Source: Halieaceae bacterium
Lineage (GTDB): Bacteria > Pseudomonadota > Gammaproteobacteria > Pseudomonadales > Halieaceae
Reading direction: 5' to 3'
DNA length: 5,375 nucleotides
NCBI GenBank assembly: GCA_011524755.1
Contig: WTJR01000187.1
Location: 1,618-6,992, forward strand
The notes beneath the pieces were generated by a model. The model worked only from the letters and a program-made list of their open reading frames with translations. It was not told where the DNA came from and did no database searches. Numbering within the stretch: position 1 is the stretch's first letter; each line of letters starts with the position of its first letter. The position numbers were made by a program, and so were the translations under genes. This document shows, in pieces, positions 1 to 5,375 of this stretch.

Positions 1-87
1 TATTGGGACGAAAAAGGAGATGTCGAGGCGGTTGATTGTGTGGCCAGTGCATTGCGGTCGTTTCTCAACTTCCGAGGTTTTGAATAG
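1..87 (+). CDS. C-terminal end of an unidentified protein (5' partial)
   Basis: Reading frame 1 is open from the left edge to a TAG at 85-87 and gives 28 residues, beginning YWDEKGDVEAVDC and ending FLNFRGFE. The stretch looks like a natural C-terminus: an acidic start, then an amphipathic helix-like segment (VASALRSFLNF). A second frame (2-121) is also open here, but its translation is less protein-like and runs into the probable topA promoter region. I do not recognise the family. In Pseudomonas the gene upstream of topA is fadA, but this tail does not look like the end of a thiolase. The gene points the same way as topA and ends 123 bases before it, so read-through into topA is possible; no clear terminator is visible between them. 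Confidence 0.45.
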   Translation, partial: YWDEKGDVEAVDCVASALRSFLNFRGFE

Positions 88-117
88 CTTGCGTTCGCAC
101 CTGTTCACATTTATCGC

Positions 118-148
118 TTGACCTTGGCCCATCACTGTCCCGTACACT
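118..148 (+). promoter_or_regulatory. Candidate sigma-70 promoter for topA (weak)
   Basis: TTGACC at 118-123 matches the -35 consensus at five of six positions. TACACT at 143-148 is a four-of-six match to the -10 consensus. The 19-base spacer is longer than the ideal 17. Transcription would start about 55 bases before the topA ATG. The rest of the 88-210 gap shows only a 5-bp stem (151-155 with 170-174) and no strong terminator. Confidence 0.3.
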
Positions 149-210
149 CCGCCGTCTGCGCTGTCTCGAACGGCGCGTCGCGGATACAAAATTGAGTAGA
201 TGTAGCGTTC

Positions 211-2901
211 ATGGGTAAGTCACTAGTCATTGTCGAGTCTCCTGCGAAGGCAAAGACGATCAATAAATACTTAGGCTCGGATTTCATTGTGAAATCCAGT
301 GTTGGGCACGTTCGTGACTTGCCTACTGCCGGTAGCGCACCTGCCTCGGATCCCAAAGAACGCGCCGCCCAAGCAGCGATTACGCGCAAGATGGCGCCTG
401 ACGAAAAAGTCCGTTATCAAGCGAAAAAGAAGCGGGAGCAGCTCGTGCGACGTATGGGCGTCGATCCGAAAAATGGCTGGGCTGCCCGTTACGAGGTGTT
501 GCCAGGCAAGGAAAAGGTCGTCGATGAGCTCAAGAAGTTAGCGAAGTCAGCCGATGCCATTTATCTGGCGACAGACCTGGATCGCGAAGGTGAGGCCATC
601 GCGTGGCACTTGAAAGAAATTATCGGTGGTGACGAATCTCGCTATCAGCGAGTGGTCTTCAACGAGATTACCAAGCGAGCGATTCAGGAGTCTTTTGCCG
701 CCCCGACGCAGCTAGATACCAACAGAGTGCAAGCACAGCAGGCGCGCCGCTTTCTAGATAGGGTGGTAGGTTTTGAGGTCTCGCCGCTGCTGTGGGCCAA
801 GATTGCACGTGGTCTCTCAGCAGGACGGGTTCAATCCGTGGCTGTGCGCCTCATTGTCGAGCGCGAGCGAGAAATACGTGCCTTTGTTCCCGAAGAGTAC
901 TGGGACCTGCATGCTGACTTGTCGATGGACGGGCAGAACCCTGTTCGTTTTGAAGTCACAAAATATGAAGGAAGTGCGTTCGATCCTAAGACCGAGCAGC
1001 AGGCCGCAGAGGCGGTCGGGCGGCTTTCTGGCGCTGAGTATTCGGTTTCGAATCTCGAGGCGAGGAAGACAAGTTCCAAGCCACCGGCTCCGTTCATAAC
1101 GTCCACCCTGCAGCAGGCAGCGAGCACGCGCCTTGGGTTCAGCGTTAAGAAGACGATGACGTTAGCGCAGCGTCTGTATGAAGCTGGCCACATTACTTAT
1201 ATGCGAACGGACTCTACGAACCTCAGTGGCGAGTCCGTTGCAGCGTGCAGAGACTTCATTGAGGCCAACTTCAGCAAAGCTTATTTACCAGAATCGCCCA
1301 TTCGTTACGGGGCTCGAGAGGGCGCTCAAGAAGCTCACGAGGCGATTCGTCCGTCTAACGTTGAACTACGCTCAGAATCTCTGAAAGATGCTGAGAGAGA
1401 CGCTCAGAGGCTCTACGAGCTTATTTGGCGTCAGTTTGTGGCATGTCAGATGACGCCAGCCCGATACTTGAGTACGACCGTGACTGTCAGTGCCGCAGGG
1501 TATGACATGACGGCACGGGGTCGTGTGGTTGAATTCGATGGCTACACACGGGTGCAGACGCCGATGGCGAAGAAGGGTGACGATGCCATTCTTCCTGACT
1601 ACCAGTTGAACGATCGCTTGTCGTTAAATGAACTTCTGCCAACACAACACTTCACTAAGCCGCCTGCACGCTATGGCGAGGCGAGCCTGGTTCGAGAGTT
1701 GGAGAAGCGAGGTATAGGACGCCCATCTACCTATGCCGCGATTATCTCGACCATTCAGGATAGGGGTTACGTGAAACTTGAAAATCGCCGCTTCTACGCT
1801 GAGAAGATGGGCGATATCGTGACCCAACGACTCCAAGAGAGTTTTGAAGATCTACTCGATTACGGGTTCACGGCATCCATGGAAGAGAATCTTGATGACG
1901 TGGCCGAGGGTCGTAAGGACTGGCGTGACGTTCTCGATGCGTTTTATGACGATTTCCGGTCGAAACTTGATCTCGCGGAGCAGCCAGGTGCTAGCGGTAT
2001 GCAGGCGAATGAGCCAACGCCTACGGGCATTGCCTGTGGCTCCTGCGGTCGCTCTATGCAGGTTCGAACAGCGAGTACAGGGGTATTTCTTGGCTGCTCT
2101 GGCTACAACCTACCGCCCAAGGAGCGTTGTAAGAGCACGGTCAACCTTATTCCCGGGGACGAAGTCGTATCGGCGGATGCGGACGATGAAGCCGAGTCGA
2201 GGCTGCTTTTAACGAAAGAGCGTTGCCCTAAATGCAATGCAGCCATGGATAGCTATCTGATTGATGAGACCCAAAAGCTACATGTCTGCGGTAACAACCC
2301 AGATTGCGATGGGTACATGGTCGAGGCGGGGCAATTCAAGATTAAGGGATACGACGGCCCAACACTCGAGTGCGATAAGTGCACCGCGGAGATGCAGCTC
2401 AAGACCGGGCGGTTCGGCAAATATTTCGGTTGTACGAATGATGCTTGTTCGAATACCCGTAAACTGCTTCGCAACGGTGAGGCGGCACCACCGAAAATGG
2501 ATCCAGTTCCGATGCCTGAGCTTCAGTGCGCTAAGGTTGAGGATCATTACATTCTGCGAGATGGTGCCGCAGGCTTGTTCCTCGCCGCTAGTCAATTCCC
2601 CAAACATCGTGAGACACGCGCTCCCTTCGTGGATGAATTGATACCGCATCAAGCTGAGCTTGATCCGAAATATCACTTCATTCTCGATGCGCCTGTGACT
2701 GACGACGCCGCTAATCGAACACAAGTTCGATTCAGTCGAAAGACCAAAGAGCAATACGTGATGACCGAGGTCGATGGCAAGGCGACGGGCTGGAAGGCGT
2801 TCTTCGACAGTGGCAAGTGGGTAGCTGAAGGGTCGGGTAAACCAACGCCTAAAAAGAAAAAAGCGAAGGCGAAGGCCAAACCAAAAGCCAAACGGAGCTA
2901 G
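211..2901 (+). CDS. topA: DNA topoisomerase I (type IA, omega protein)
   Basis: The 896-residue product is close in length to E. coli TopA (865). As a type IA enzyme it should relax negative supercoils by cutting one strand through a 5'-phosphotyrosine link, acting on the nucleoid. The Toprim domain opens with SLVIVESPAKAKTI (Glu9) and has the acidic triad DLDREGE at Asp122, Asp124 and Glu126. The core follows with GRVQSVAVR (205-213), the active-site loop GHITYMRTDSTNLS with catalytic Tyr330 and Arg332, HEAIRP (376-381) and GIGRPSTYA (501-509). The C-terminus has three four-cysteine zinc ribbons: Cys609/612/629/640, Cys672/675/693/699 and Cys721/724/741/746. A further DNA-binding segment (about 770-875) and a Lys/Ala-rich tail (881-895) end the protein. 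Residues 40-75 form a charged, variable insert like the one recalled in Pseudomonas TopA. The ATG start is supported by the family's MGKSLVIVE beginning, although no strong Shine-Dalgarno precedes it. All catalytic residues are present. Confidence 0.98.
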   Translation: MGKSLVIVESPAKAKTINKYLGSDFIVKSSVGHVRDLPTAGSAPASDPKERAAQAAITRKMAPDEKVRYQAKKKREQLVRRMGVDPKNGWAARYEVLPGKEKVVDELKKLAKSADAIYLATDLDREGEAIAWHLKEIIGGDESRYQRVVFNEITKRAIQESFAAPTQLDTNRVQAQQARRFLDRVVGFEVSPLLWAKIARGLSAGRVQSVAVRLIVEREREIRAFVPEEYWDLHADLSMDGQNPVRFEVTKYEGSAFDPKTEQQAAEAVGRLSGAEYSVSNLEARKTSSKPPAPFITSTLQQAASTRLGFSVKKTMTLAQRLYEAGHITYMRTDSTNLSGESVAACRDFIEANFSKAYLPESPIRYGAREGAQEAHEAIRPSNVELRSESLKDAERDAQRLYELIWRQFVACQMTPARYLSTTVTVSAAGYDMTARGRVVEFDGYTRVQTPMAKKGDDAILPDYQLNDRLSLNELLPTQHFTKPPARYGEASLVRELEKRGIGRPSTYAAIISTIQDRGYVKLENRRFYAEKMGDIVTQRLQESFEDLLDYGFTASMEENLDDVAEGRKDWRDVLDAFYDDFRSKLDLAEQPGASGMQANEPTPTGIACGSCGRSMQVRTASTGVFLGCSGYNLPPKERCKSTVNLIPGDEVVSADADDEAESRLLLTKERCPKCNAAMDSYLIDETQKLHVCGNNPDCDGYMVEAGQFKIKGYDGPTLECDKCTAEMQLKTGRFGKYFGCTNDACSNTRKLLRNGEAAPPKMDPVPMPELQCAKVEDHYILRDGAAGLFLAASQFPKHRETRAPFVDELIPHQAELDPKYHFILDAPVTDDAANRTQVRFSRKTKEQYVMTEVDGKATGWKAFFDSGKWVAEGSGKPTPKKKKAKAKAKPKAKRS

Positions 2902-2907
2902 TGTCGC

Positions 2908-3372
2908 GTGAGTCAGGCGCAGTCGTTTGCAAATCACTGCATGTACATGGCTTCGGTCGTCCTGGAAAGCTGGCATAGCGCCATTGCGGAAGAGGGTAAG
3001 CCTTTACCGGTTCTGACCGCGTCTTTTGGCCCTGCCGTCCGTCTGCATCTCCTTGATGCCTATGGTTGGCAGCTACTCGCCTGTAACCGTGTTACATCGA
3101 CACCTACGAAGCCACCCCATCGAGCGGCCGACGTGCCTCCACTCGCAAACGGGATTGCACAATCGCCCGAAGTGACTGAGATGGCTATGCTCGAACGATC
3201 AGGCTGGTTAGCCGATCTTCAAAGAGAGATTCCTCCCGGCCTTACCCCACAAGCCGCGAGTGGATTTATTGCGGTGTCCAGCAATGTGTTTGATTTTGAC
3301 ACCGCGCGTCATTGTTTTGGGGAACTCGAGTCACTAATGGCTCGCGTTGCCGATGCGATAGATGAGTCGTGA
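2908..3372 (+). CDS. DUF6586-like conserved hypothetical protein
   Basis: This is a 154-residue soluble protein with no signal peptide or membrane segment. It begins six bases after the topA stop. The start is GTG, preceded by GGAG (2894-2897, ten bases upstream) inside the end of topA, so the pair is almost certainly co-transcribed and may be translationally coupled. An ATG at 2941 (residue 12) is the alternative start. The N-terminal half looks helical, with FANHCMYMASVVLESW and then HLLDAYGWQLLACNRV. A proline-rich linker (about 66-78) precedes the segment SPEVTEMAMLERSGWLADLQ. This layout and the position directly after topA match the Pseudomonas gene PA3010, which I recall as DUF6586. 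The family call rests on synteny and remembered pattern, not a search. Function is unknown; its constant link to topA suggests shared expression and not a proven shared role. Confidence 0.8.
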   Translation: MSQAQSFANHCMYMASVVLESWHSAIAEEGKPLPVLTASFGPAVRLHLLDAYGWQLLACNRVTSTPTKPPHRAADVPPLANGIAQSPEVTEMAMLERSGWLADLQREIPPGLTPQAASGFIAVSSNVFDFDTARHCFGELESLMARVADAIDES

Positions 3373-3404
3373 TCGGATTTTATGGATTGTGGTAAAACCC
3401 GATC
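3371..3404. repeat. Inverted repeat overlapping the stop of the DUF6586-like gene
   Basis: GATCGGATTTT (3371-3381) pairs with AAAACCCGATC (3394-3404): 11 positions with a single A/C mismatch, around a 12-base loop. It overlaps the TGA at 3370-3372. The right arm is followed by TATAGTGTTA and not by a T-run, so it does not fit a classical intrinsic terminator on the plus strand. On the minus strand it is also not followed by a T-run. It directly abuts a possible -10 element at 3405-3410, so it could be an operator, or a hairpin that slows or processes the upstream transcript. Confidence 0.6.
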
Positions 3405-3410
3405 TATAGT
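3405..3410 (+). promoter_or_regulatory. Possible -10 element for the 86-residue gene
   Basis: TATAGT matches the sigma-70 -10 consensus at five of six positions, about 44 bases before the ATG at 3454. No convincing -35 exists at 16-18 bases upstream; that region lies in the loop of the inverted repeat. If this promoter is used, it may depend on an activator or be controlled through the repeat. Confidence 0.3.
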
Positions 3411-3453
3411 GTTACTGTCAGCTAAACAACACGACATATTGTGAGGTTGGAAC

Positions 3454-3714
3454 ATGTCTACATCGCTTTTGGAAATTGTTGATCTGGGAGATGGAGAGGT
3501 TGTTTTGCAGCGTGCAGACGACGATTCAGAGCCTTTAGTGAGCATCCAGTTTTCTGAAGAGGCGAGCGCCTACCTCATGGAAAATAACCTCGAAGTTGCC
3601 AAGGTGATGATTCAGGCAGGTATTCAGGCCGCGGCTAAGATGGCTGAGATGTCTGGTGTTGAGATGGAAAGCAGCGAAAGCGCTGAGAAAGCCGAACAGC
3701 GCACGCTTCACTAA
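3454..3714 (+). CDS. Small conserved hypothetical protein, PA3009-like
   Basis: This is an 86-residue cytoplasmic protein with no signal peptide or membrane segment. The start is well supported: GAGGT at 3443-3447 lies six bases before the ATG. The first third (LLEIVDLGDGEVVLQR, then EPLVSIQFSEE) looks like two or three beta strands. A helix follows (about 36-65, containing EVAKVMIQAGIQAAAKMAEM), then an acidic, Ser/Glu-rich tail ending RTLH. The organisation and wording of the sequence resemble what I recall of Pseudomonas PA3009, which occupies the same place between the topA cluster and lexA. No function is established to my knowledge. The 81-base gap before it suggests it may have its own promoter as well as read-through from topA. 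It converges on lexA with 14 bases between stop codons. Confidence 0.88.
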   Translation: MSTSLLEIVDLGDGEVVLQRADDDSEPLVSIQFSEEASAYLMENNLEVAKVMIQAGIQAAAKMAEMSGVEMESSESAEKAEQRTLH

Positions 3715-3728
3715 GTTGTATTCTTGGG

Positions 3729-4322
3729 TCAGCGTCGAATGACACCGACGCTAATACCCTCCACAAAAACGTCTTGCTCACTGAGATCCACCTCGATTGG
3801 CGCATAGTCGTCGTTCTCTGCAACTAGGTCCACGCGCGTATCGCTCACTCGTTTCCAGCGTTTCACCGTCACTTCATCTTCAATCCTAACGACAGCAATC
3901 TGACCTTCCTTCACGTCCGTTGTGCTGTGAACTGCCAGTAAATCGCCGTCGAAGATGCCAACGTTAATCATGCTGTCGCCACAGACTTGGAGCAGATAGT
4001 GGGCGGGCGGCGCAAAGAAGCTTGCGCTTAGGTCGCAATAATCTTCAATGTGTTCCTGTGCGAGTAGCGGTGCACCTGCAGCAACGCGACCAATGATCGG
4101 TAGGCCTAGTTGCTCTGTAAGTCGAATGCCTCGGGACGCCCCTGCAACAAGCTCGATCACGCCTTTTTTAGCCAGTGCTTTGAGGTGCTCTTCAGCGGCG
4201 TTGGCCGATTTAAAGCCCAGCTCCCGTGCGATGTCCGCGCGAGTAGGCGGCATACCCGTTGCTTCGATGCTCGATTTGATGACATCCATCACCTGTTGTT
4301 GTCTAGCAGTTAGCTTTATCAC
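3729..4322 (-). CDS. lexA: LexA repressor, SOS regulator and self-cleaving S24 peptidase
   Basis: This 197-residue protein (E. coli LexA has 202) represses SOS genes as a dimer and cleaves itself when stimulated by the RecA filament. The N-terminal winged helix-turn-helix is KLTARQQQVMDVIKSSIE followed by PPTRADIARELGFKSANAAEEHLKAL in two linked stretches (residues 3-50). The Ala-Gly cleavage site is Ala82-Gly83 in GRVAAGAP. The serine-lysine dyad is Ser117 in GDSM and Lys154 in DEVTVKRW. All four positions are offset by exactly two from E. coli 84/85, 119 and 156, so the enzyme looks fully functional. The start is GTG (4322-4320), placed by the family's beginning and by AGGGA (plus-strand 4330-4334) seven bases upstream. 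It converges with the PA3009-like gene and diverges from the channel gene. It should repress itself through the boxes upstream. Confidence 0.97.
   Translation of the reverse strand: MIKLTARQQQVMDVIKSSIEATGMPPTRADIARELGFKSANAAEEHLKALAKKGVIELVAGASRGIRLTEQLGLPIIGRVAAGAPLLAQEHIEDYCDLSASFFAPPAHYLLQVCGDSMINVGIFDGDLLAVHSTTDVKEGQIAVVRIEDEVTVKRWKRVSDTRVDLVAENDDYAPIEVDLSEQDVFVEGISVGVIRR
3731..3752. repeat. Hairpin at the lexA stop codon, possible convergent terminator
   Basis: AGCGTCG (3731-3737) and CGACGCT (3746-3752) form a perfect 7-bp stem with an 8-base loop, touching the lexA TGA (complement of 3729-3731). Neither strand has a T-run after the stem, so it is at best a weak or Rho-assisted end for the two convergent transcripts. 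No better terminator is visible in the 14-base gap between the stops. Confidence 0.35.
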
Positions 4323-4344
4323 GGCTCAATCCCTGTAAGTTTTA

Positions 4345-4360
4345 CTGACTATATCTCCAG
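4345..4360. promoter_or_regulatory. Candidate LexA (SOS) box 1, over the lexA -10
   Basis: CTGACTATATCTCCAG keeps the essential CTG-N10-CAG frame and matches the E. coli-type consensus CTGTATATATATACAG at 12 of 16 positions, with an AT-alternating centre and the favoured TA before CTG. It covers the -10 of the lexA promoter, which is where an autoregulatory operator is expected. Confidence 0.65.
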
Positions 4361-4376
4361 CATGTGAAAATGTACA
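4348..4376 (-). promoter_or_regulatory. lexA promoter
   Basis: Reading the minus strand, TGTACA (4376-4371) is a four-of-six -35 and TATAGT (4353-4348) is a five-of-six -10, separated by exactly 17 bases. Transcription would start near 4341, giving a leader of about 20 bases that contains the AGGGA ribosome site. Both candidate LexA boxes overlap the core elements, which fits repression by blocking RNA polymerase. Confidence 0.6.
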
Positions 4377-4377
4377 G
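4362..4377. promoter_or_regulatory. Candidate LexA (SOS) box 2, over the lexA -35
   Basis: ATGTGAAAATGTACAG (CTGTACATTTTCACAT on the minus strand) has seven of the eight bases in CTGT-N8-ACAG and is followed by the favoured TA. It lies one base from box 1 and covers the -35 of the lexA promoter. E. coli lexA also has two tandem boxes, although they are further apart there. Confidence 0.6.
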
Positions 4378-4437
4378 TATTGGCCGATTCGTAGCGGATG
4401 GTTAGCTTATGCAACTTCAAAGTGGTTTGGATCTCTC

Positions 4438-5375
4438 ATGGATTTCTTTCTGAATCTTGTCACTCCGTTGAGCGACGCGACTGGCATCCCGGTTGTTGCC
4501 GCTGCGCTCATCTCCCTTTTTGCCCTGGGCCTATTGGGTCATTTCATCATCCGGCGGTCCGTGCAGCGCCTAGGGGTCTTTGCGGACACGACATCCACAC
4601 GCTGGGACGATGTTGTCTACTACTCGATCTCCCCGCCGGCAGAATGGGCGATGTGGGTCTGTATCGTTTATGGGTCCTTGAGCTTGTTTGAGGAGGCTGA
4701 GGCGCTACGCGCGGGATTACTTCAGTTAGCGGATACCTTGTTGATTTTGCTTGTCGGATGGCTCCTGCACCGTGTTTCAACAGGTATTGAGAAAGAGTTG
4801 CTCTCTGAGCATCGAGGGCCTCGAGATTCGGATGATCGGGCGACCATTAGCGCGGTGGCTCGCCTCGCGAGGATTACGGTGTGGGTTCTCTCAGCCCTCA
4901 TGGTTTTACAGTCCTTGGGTGTTTCCGTGTCGGGACTTCTTGCCTTTGGTGGTATTGGCGGCATTGCCGTCGGCTTTGCCGCAAAAGACATGCTGGCTAA
5001 CTTCTTGGGCGGTCTTAGTATCTATCTCGATCGGCCGTTTGCCGTTGGGGACTGGATTCGATCGCCTGATCGCAGTATCGAAGGAACCGTTGAGGATATT
5101 GGTTTACGCGTAACGCGAATTCGGACGTTCGATCAGCGTCCCCTGTACGTTCCTAACTCCACCTTCTCCAGTGTTTCACTGGAGAACCCGTCGCGCATGA
5201 CAAACCGAAGAATCTACGAAACCATTGGTGTGCGTTACGAGGATGCCGGTCGAGTGGCGAAAATCGTCAGTGATGTTCAAACCATGCTGAGAGAGCATGA
5301 AGACATTGCGCAGGACCGCACAATGATTGTGAATTTCAATCACATGGGTCCTTCCTCGCTGGATTTCTTTATCTA
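4438..5375 (+). CDS. YnaI-type MscS-family mechanosensitive ion channel (3' partial)
   Basis: The frame gives 312 codons and runs off the right edge. MscS-family channels sit in the inner membrane as heptamers and open under membrane tension during osmotic downshock. Five membrane segments are visible: about 18-38, 66-84, 94-111, 145-163 and the pore helix 164-191, which contains LLAFGGIGGIAVGFAAKD. The beta domain follows with YLDRPFAVGDWIRSPDR, IEGTVEDIGLRVTRIRTF, LYVPN and then ENPSRMTNRRI. The runs RSPDR, EGTV, RPLYVPN and MTNRRI strongly resemble E. coli YnaI as I remember it; the five-segment layout also fits YnaI and not the three-segment MscS. The ATG at 4438 is the only ordinary start in the frame before the TAA at 4336-4338. 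Its ribosome site (GGAT at 4429) is weak. The missing part should be the rest of the alpha/beta vestibule domain. I saw no clear promoter of its own in 4378-4437. Confidence 0.93.
   Translation, partial: MDFFLNLVTPLSDATGIPVVAAALISLFALGLLGHFIIRRSVQRLGVFADTTSTRWDDVVYYSISPPAEWAMWVCIVYGSLSLFEEAEALRAGLLQLADTLLILLVGWLLHRVSTGIEKELLSEHRGPRDSDDRATISAVARLARITVWVLSALMVLQSLGVSVSGLLAFGGIGGIAVGFAAKDMLANFLGGLSIYLDRPFAVGDWIRSPDRSIEGTVEDIGLRVTRIRTFDQRPLYVPNSTFSSVSLENPSRMTNRRIYETIGVRYEDAGRVAKIVSDVQTMLREHEDIAQDRTMIVNFNHMGPSSLDFFI
5164..5186. repeat. Perfect 10-bp inverted repeat inside the channel gene
   Basis: TTCTCCAGTG (5164-5173) and CACTGGAGAA (5177-5186) are exact reverse complements around a TTT loop. 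The hairpin lies in codons 243-250 (FSSVSLEN), a conserved stretch of the beta domain. There is no T-run after it. It may be a chance product of codon choice or an mRNA structure within the coding region. Confidence 0.6.

Noticed and set aside
2..121. A second open frame at the left edge, ending TGA at 119-121
   Set aside because: Its translation (for example RRLIVWPVHCGRF) is less protein-like than frame 1, and it overlaps the -35 candidate for topA. Too short to be certain.
151..174. Short stem GCCGT/ACGGC upstream of topA
   Set aside because: Five base pairs with a 14-base loop and no T-run is expected by chance and does not look like a terminator or operator.
2850..2863. A-rich run near the end of topA as a possible programmed frameshift site
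   Set aside because: The A6G run is read as AAA AAA GCG, which is the wrong phase for a dnaX-type A-AAA-AAG slip, and no stem follows. It simply encodes the lysine-rich tail.
2278..2976. A 232-codon open frame on the minus strand opposite the end of topA
   Set aside because: It lies over the zinc-ribbon coding part of topA, whose cysteines are all in place, and its translation shows no domain-like pattern. It is a shadow frame.
4048..4338. Plus-strand open frames opposite lexA
   Set aside because: LexA is complete and conserved on the minus strand here; the opposite frames have low-complexity Ser/Ala/Arg-rich translations.
4333..4348. A third LexA-like box starting CTGT (CTGTAAGTTTTACTGA)
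   Set aside because: The right half is CTGA where ACAG is needed, so the dyad is not formed.
4398..4691. A 97-codon plus-strand open frame with an ATG upstream of the channel start
   Set aside because: The MscS-family frame from 4438 explains the same DNA with membrane segments that continue to the edge; this frame's translation is Cys/His/Arg-rich and unlike a protein.
4751..5113. A 120-codon plus-strand open frame within the channel gene
   Set aside because: It is out of frame with the strongly recognisable pore helix and beta domain of the channel.
1..5375. Mobile elements, CRISPR arrays, tRNA/rRNA genes, toxin-antitoxin or defence genes
   Set aside because: No transposase, terminal repeats, regularly spaced repeats, tRNA-like folds or defence-family motifs were seen; all long coding stretches are explained by housekeeping genes.

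Overview
This window looks like ordinary core chromosome from a gammaproteobacterium, most like the Pseudomonadales and related marine lineages. The basis is synteny and protein character. It carries a full-length Pseudomonas-style DNA topoisomerase I (topA), then a DUF6586-like gene and a short conserved acidic protein, with lexA converging on them. From memory, Pseudomonas has the same block as topA - PA3010 - PA3009 - sulA - lexA. Base composition is moderately GC-rich and looks even throughout. I see no insertion sequence, tRNA, rRNA, CRISPR array or phage gene.

Layout. Positions 1-87 hold the last 28 codons of an unidentified plus-strand gene. A 123-base gap with one weak promoter candidate follows. 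topA fills 211-2901. Six bases later a GTG-started 154-residue DUF6586-like gene begins (2908-3372), very likely on the same transcript. An 81-base gap holds an 11-bp inverted repeat and a possible -10 element. It leads to an 86-residue conserved hypothetical gene (3454-3714). Fourteen bases beyond its stop is the stop of lexA, which runs on the minus strand (4322 down to 3729). The gap 4323-4437 contains a recognisable lexA promoter with two candidate LexA boxes. From the other side of that gap a YnaI-type MscS-family mechanosensitive channel starts at 4438 and runs off the right edge.

How the genes relate. TopA relaxes negative supercoils, and LexA represses the SOS DNA-damage regulon and its own gene. 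The two short proteins travel with topA/lexA in Pseudomonas-like genomes, but I know of no established function for either. The channel gene shares its upstream region with lexA, which raises the unproven possibility of LexA influence on it. The most notable absence is sulA, the SOS cell-division inhibitor gene that sits next to lexA in Pseudomonas: there is no room for it here. I found no evidence of a new multi-gene system. The points most worth checking are the regulatory DNA, the inverted repeats and the small conserved gene.
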